The notes beneath the pieces are model-generated. The model made no database searches. It was not told the origin of the DNA and saw nothing but the letters and a program-made list of their open reading frames with translations. Made by a program: the position numbers and the translations under genes. Shown one piece after another: positions 61,352 through 64,000 of a stretch of DNA of 64,000 bases. Numbering within the stretch: the stretch's first letter is position 1; the number at the start of each line of letters is the position of its first letter. Source of the stretch: Nocardioides cavernae (GTDB lineage Bacteria; Actinomycetota; Actinomycetes; Propionibacteriales; Nocardioidaceae); contig NZ_JACCBW010000001.1 of NCBI RefSeq assembly GCF_013410035.1, forward strand, positions 806,001 to 870,000, in the 5' to 3' direction.

Positions 61352-62524
61352 TCAGACGGTCTCGAAGCGGATGCCGGCCGACTGCAGCCGGCCGAGCAGG
61401 GCCTCGCCCATCGCCTGGGCCGGGGTCACCTGGCCGGAGGTCGACGGGTTGTCGTCGAGGGCCAGGCAGAGCGCCGCCTCGGACAGCATCTTGGCGGTCT
61501 CGGTGTAGCCCGGGTCGCCGCCTGACACGCGTGTGTGCACCGTGCGGCCGGCGGCCTCGCCGACGAAGTCCACGGTGAACCACGACCGCTCCCGCTTCGC
61601 CTCGTCCGGCCCGGAGCCCTGCGGCACCTTGCTCTTCAGGAAGTCGCGGACCGGCCCGACCTGCGCGGCGAGCGTGAGGGCGCCGACGCCGAGGGCGCCG
61701 CCGGCGGCGTAGCGCAGCGTCTTGGTGCCGGCCCAGTGCGAGTAGCGGAACCTCGGGCCGTACGCGTCGAGAGCGGCGCCGCTGCGCGCGACGACGATCG
61801 GGTCGATCGTCGGCAGCGGGAGCAACCAGTAGCCGAGGAGCGGGTCACGGTGCGGCTTCCCGCTCACCGAGCGCGAGGAGCGGCCGTCCGCGGGCTTGCC
61901 CTCCGCGCGGCGGCGGGCCGCGTACGTCTGCTTCATCTCGCGGGCCCGCGCGAACTGGTCGAGGGCGGAGTGGAACGTGCCCCCGGAGAAGGTGCCGCCC
62001 GAGCGGACCACGCCGCGGACGGTGATCGGCTGGTCCGACGGCAGCTGCTGCACCGTGAACCACGCCCCGAGGTCGTGCGGGATCGAGTCGAAGCCGCACG
62101 CGTGGACGAGCCGGGCACCGGTGCGGACGGCGGTCTGGTGGTGCTCGAGGTAGGTCCGGTCGACGAACTCGGGCTCGCCGGTGAGGTCGAGGTAGTCGGT
62201 GCCGGCCTCGGCGCAGGCGGCGACCAGCGGACCGCCGTGCGCGAGGTAGGGGCCGATCGTGGTGAGGACGACCCGGGTGCGCCGCGCGACGTCGGACAGC
62301 GCCGCGTCGTCGGTGGAGTCGGCGACGAGGACCTCGACCCGCTCCCCCGCGGCGCCCAGGCGACGGCGTACGCCCTCGAGCTTGTCGGCGTTGCGTCCGG
62401 CGATCCCCCACCGCAGCCCGTCGGGGGCGTGGGCCGCGAGGTAGTCCGCGGCGAGACCGCCCGTGAAGCCGGTGGCGCCGAACAGCACGATGTCGAGGTC
62501 ACGCCCCGCGTCAGCTCCGCTCAT
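61352..62524 (-). CDS. Saccharopine dehydrogenase-like / trans-acting enoyl reductase family protein
   Basis: The 390-residue protein has the NAD(P) motif LDIVLFGATGFTGGLAADYL and the family pattern GIAGRNADKLE, VVLTTIGPYLAHGGPLV, CAEAGTDYLDLTGEP and HACGFDSIPHDLG. These mark the saccharopine-dehydrogenase-like group which in mycobacteria includes the trans-acting enoyl reductase Rv2953 and Rv2449c. A role in lipid metabolism is possible; no polyketide synthase genes are nearby. Nine bases separate it from the kinase gene downstream. Confidence 0.88.
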   Translation of the reverse strand: MSGADAGRDLDIVLFGATGFTGGLAADYLAAHAPDGLRWGIAGRNADKLEGVRRRLGAAGERVEVLVADSTDDAALSDVARRTRVVLTTIGPYLAHGGPLVAACAEAGTDYLDLTGEPEFVDRTYLEHHQTAVRTGARLVHACGFDSIPHDLGAWFTVQQLPSDQPITVRGVVRSGGTFSGGTFHSALDQFARAREMKQTYAARRRAEGKPADGRSSRSVSGKPHRDPLLGYWLLPLPTIDPIVVARSGAALDAYGPRFRYSHWAGTKTLRYAAGGALGVGALTLAAQVGPVRDFLKSKVPQGSGPDEAKRERSWFTVDFVGEAAGRTVHTRVSGGDPGYTETAKMLSEAALCLALDDNPSTSGQVTPAQAMGEALLGRLQSAGIRFETV

Positions 62525-62577
62525 CGCGCCATCGTGTCACGGCGGAACCACGGCCCCTCCGGTCGCGTCCGACGACC

Positions 62578-64000
62578 ATGAGGATCCGCACCATCACCAC
62601 CGGCGTCGCCGCCGTCACCAGCCTCGCCGTCGCCGTGGGCGTCGGCTACGTCGTCGGCAACGGCCAGGGTGGCGGCCCGCCGGCATCGCCGCCGATCCGC
62701 CTCGCCAACGCGGACCTCACCGTGGCAGCGAGCTGCGAGGACCTCCTCGCGTCCTACGTCGACCGGGCGCTCGAGCAGGTGGGTCCGTACGGCTGGGGCG
62801 GCGTGATCGCCTACGGCGACGTCGGCGCGATGGACGCGGCGTCGCCGCAGGCTTCGGAGTCGGCGGCCGGGTCGATGTCCGCCCGGACGATGGTGAAGAC
62901 CTCACGCTCGGAGAGCAACGAGTCCGGCACCAACGTGCAGGAGGTCGGCGTCGACGAGTCCGACGTCGTCAAGGTCGCGGGCAGCCTGCTGCTGCGGATG
63001 CGCGACGGCGTGCTGCTGGCCTACGACGTGGCGGGCGACGGGCCGCGACTGCTGTCCTCGACCCCGGTCGACGACGCCCGCGGCAGCTCCGTCTGGGTCG
63101 GCGACCCCGGCGGGGAGATGGTCGTCGTGGACGGGCGGGCGGTGGTCCTCGGCACCTCCGACGACGGGCGCTCCTCGACCATCACGACCGTCGACCTGTC
63201 CGACCCGACGTCACCCTCGGTCGTGGACGCCACCACGATCAGCGGCCGCGCGTCGGCCGTGCGCCTGCACGGCGACGTCGTCCGGGTGGTGGTGCAGAGC
63301 GCGCTGCCCGAGCTCGACTTCTCGGTCCCGAGCGGAGCCTTCGGCGAGCTCCGCGCCAGGCTGCGCAACCGCGGCCTGGTCCGCGACACCACGCTCGCCG
63401 ACTGGCTGCCGACGGTGGACGGCGCACCGGTGGTGGACTGCGGCGACGTCGCGGTCCCCGACGACGACCTCGCGCTCGGCACCACGACCGTGCTGGCGTT
63501 CGACCCCGCCGACCCCTCGTCGCGCTCGACCACCGCGGTCGCCACCGACTCCGACATCTCCTACTTCTCGACCGACCGCTTCTACCTGGCCGCCGCCCAG
63601 CCGCCGTGGGGCTGGGTGGACTGCATCGACTGCCGCCCCGCCCAGACCACGGGCCCGTCCGGCACCACGCCGGTCTTCGCGTTCGCCCTCGACGGTGCCG
63701 ACGCGACCTACGTCGCGTCGGGCGAGGTGGAGGGCACGGTCGCCGACCGCTGGTCGATGGACGCCGTCGGCTCCTCCCTGCGCGTCGCGGTCGGGCCGAG
63801 CAGCGAGACCGGCAACTACAACTCGGTGGTCACGCTGCGCGAGGACGGCTCGTCGCTGGTCGAGGACGGCCGCGTCGACCGGCTCGGCGTCGACGAGCAG
63901 CTCACGTCCGTGCGGTGGTTCGACGACCTCGCCATCGTGGTGACCTTCCGCCAGACCGACCCGCTCTACGCGATCGACCTGTCCGACCCGTCCGCGCCGC
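62578..64000 (+). CDS. Beta-propeller domain-containing secreted protein (3' end outside the window)
   Basis: An ATG at 62578 opens a frame that runs to the window end without a stop (474 codons seen). It begins with a signal or anchor helix (MRIRTITTGVAAVTSLAVAV) and then has SGTNVQEVGVDESDVVKVAG, the start of the large Beta_propel family of exported proteins. DLSDP repeats (STITTVDLSDPTSPS; YAIDLSDPSAP) mark propeller blades. Function is unknown; the family is secreted or surface-linked. It is divergent from the saccharopine-dehydrogenase-like gene with a 53-base gap. Confidence 0.85.
   Translation, partial: MRIRTITTGVAAVTSLAVAVGVGYVVGNGQGGGPPASPPIRLANADLTVAASCEDLLASYVDRALEQVGPYGWGGVIAYGDVGAMDAASPQASESAAGSMSARTMVKTSRSESNESGTNVQEVGVDESDVVKVAGSLLLRMRDGVLLAYDVAGDGPRLLSSTPVDDARGSSVWVGDPGGEMVVVDGRAVVLGTSDDGRSSTITTVDLSDPTSPSVVDATTISGRASAVRLHGDVVRVVVQSALPELDFSVPSGAFGELRARLRNRGLVRDTTLADWLPTVDGAPVVDCGDVAVPDDDLALGTTTVLAFDPADPSSRSTTAVATDSDISYFSTDRFYLAAAQPPWGWVDCIDCRPAQTTGPSGTTPVFAFALDGADATYVASGEVEGTVADRWSMDAVGSSLRVAVGPSSETGNYNSVVTLREDGSSLVEDGRVDRLGVDEQLTSVRWFDDLAIVVTFRQTDPLYAIDLSDPSAP

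Overview
The window is GC-rich chromosomal DNA from an actinobacterium. The impression is well over 70% G+C, with strong third-position bias and many GTG starts. Gene content and order point to Propionibacteriales, most likely Nocardioides or a near relative; this is inference from synteny and style, not from a marker gene. No phage, integrase, transposase or CRISPR array is visible. The accessory signal lies in palindromic repeats, one gene flanked by inverted repeats, a gene remnant and a few unusual secreted proteins.

Layout. (1) 0-15 kb holds a secreted M14 carboxypeptidase cut by the window edge, then a mostly minus-strand block containing the conserved actinobacterial tRNA-modification and lysine neighbourhood hflX - dapF - miaA - miaB. 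Interspersed are a NYN nuclease-like gene, a thrombospondin-3-repeat secreted protein, an SDR enzyme, gamma-glutamyltransferase, a DHFR-like protein, a TetR remnant, an MT0933-type antitoxin/Nudix/acidic-protein operon, and a solitary AbiEi/DUF559 gene between two inverted copies of a 39-bp palindrome. (2) 15-23.5 kb holds a secreted GH16 glycosidase, a LigT-like protein, the glutamate uptake operon gluABCD, a thioesterase-fold protein, a P-loop kinase, a VOC protein and a trans-aconitate methyltransferase divergent from a MarR regulator with two operator-like boxes. (3) 23.5-27.6 kb holds an ABC-F ATPase carrying two tandem palindromes inside its coding sequence, and a flotillin/NfeD membrane-domain pair. 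(4) 27.7-36.3 kb holds ispE - rsmA - rpfB - tatD - rsmI - pmt, matching the Rv1002c-Rv1011 order of Mycobacterium tuberculosis, with a secreted cupredoxin/PKD/SOD-like protein inserted between rsmI and pmt. (5) 36.4-40.7 kb holds small and unknown genes, a peptidase E, a D-threonine-aldolase-like enzyme and a molybdopterin oxidoreductase with its flavin reductase partner. (6) 40.8-51.1 kb holds tRNA-Ala, the divisome gene sepX/glpR, rimJ, mog, moaC, glp(moeA), a UDP-glucose pyrophosphorylase, 5-formyl-THF cyclo-ligase, a penicillin-acylase-type amidase, FmdB, a SAF protein and MscL; this is again a conserved actinobacterial order (Rv0985c-Rv0996). (7) 51.2-56 kb holds an LCP cell-wall ligase and a sugar ABC importer without its own ATPase. 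(8) 56-64 kb holds tRNA-Arg, a periplasmic-binding-fold protein lacking a signal peptide, a lipoprotein, an XRE regulator divergent from a membrane-anchored VWA protein across one perfect operator, a Ser/Thr kinase, a saccharopine-dehydrogenase-like enzyme and the start of a beta-propeller protein.

Functional themes. Molybdenum-cofactor genes (mog, moaC, moeA/Glp) sit a few kb from a molybdopterin enzyme, and Glp plus SepX/GlpR suggests the same operon also feeds cell division. Envelope functions recur: Rpf, LCP, PMT, penicillin acylase, flotillin, GH16, MscL. Many genes appear to be expressed from leaderless mRNAs, with a TANNNT-like -10 box six or seven bases before the start codon; this helped choose starts.
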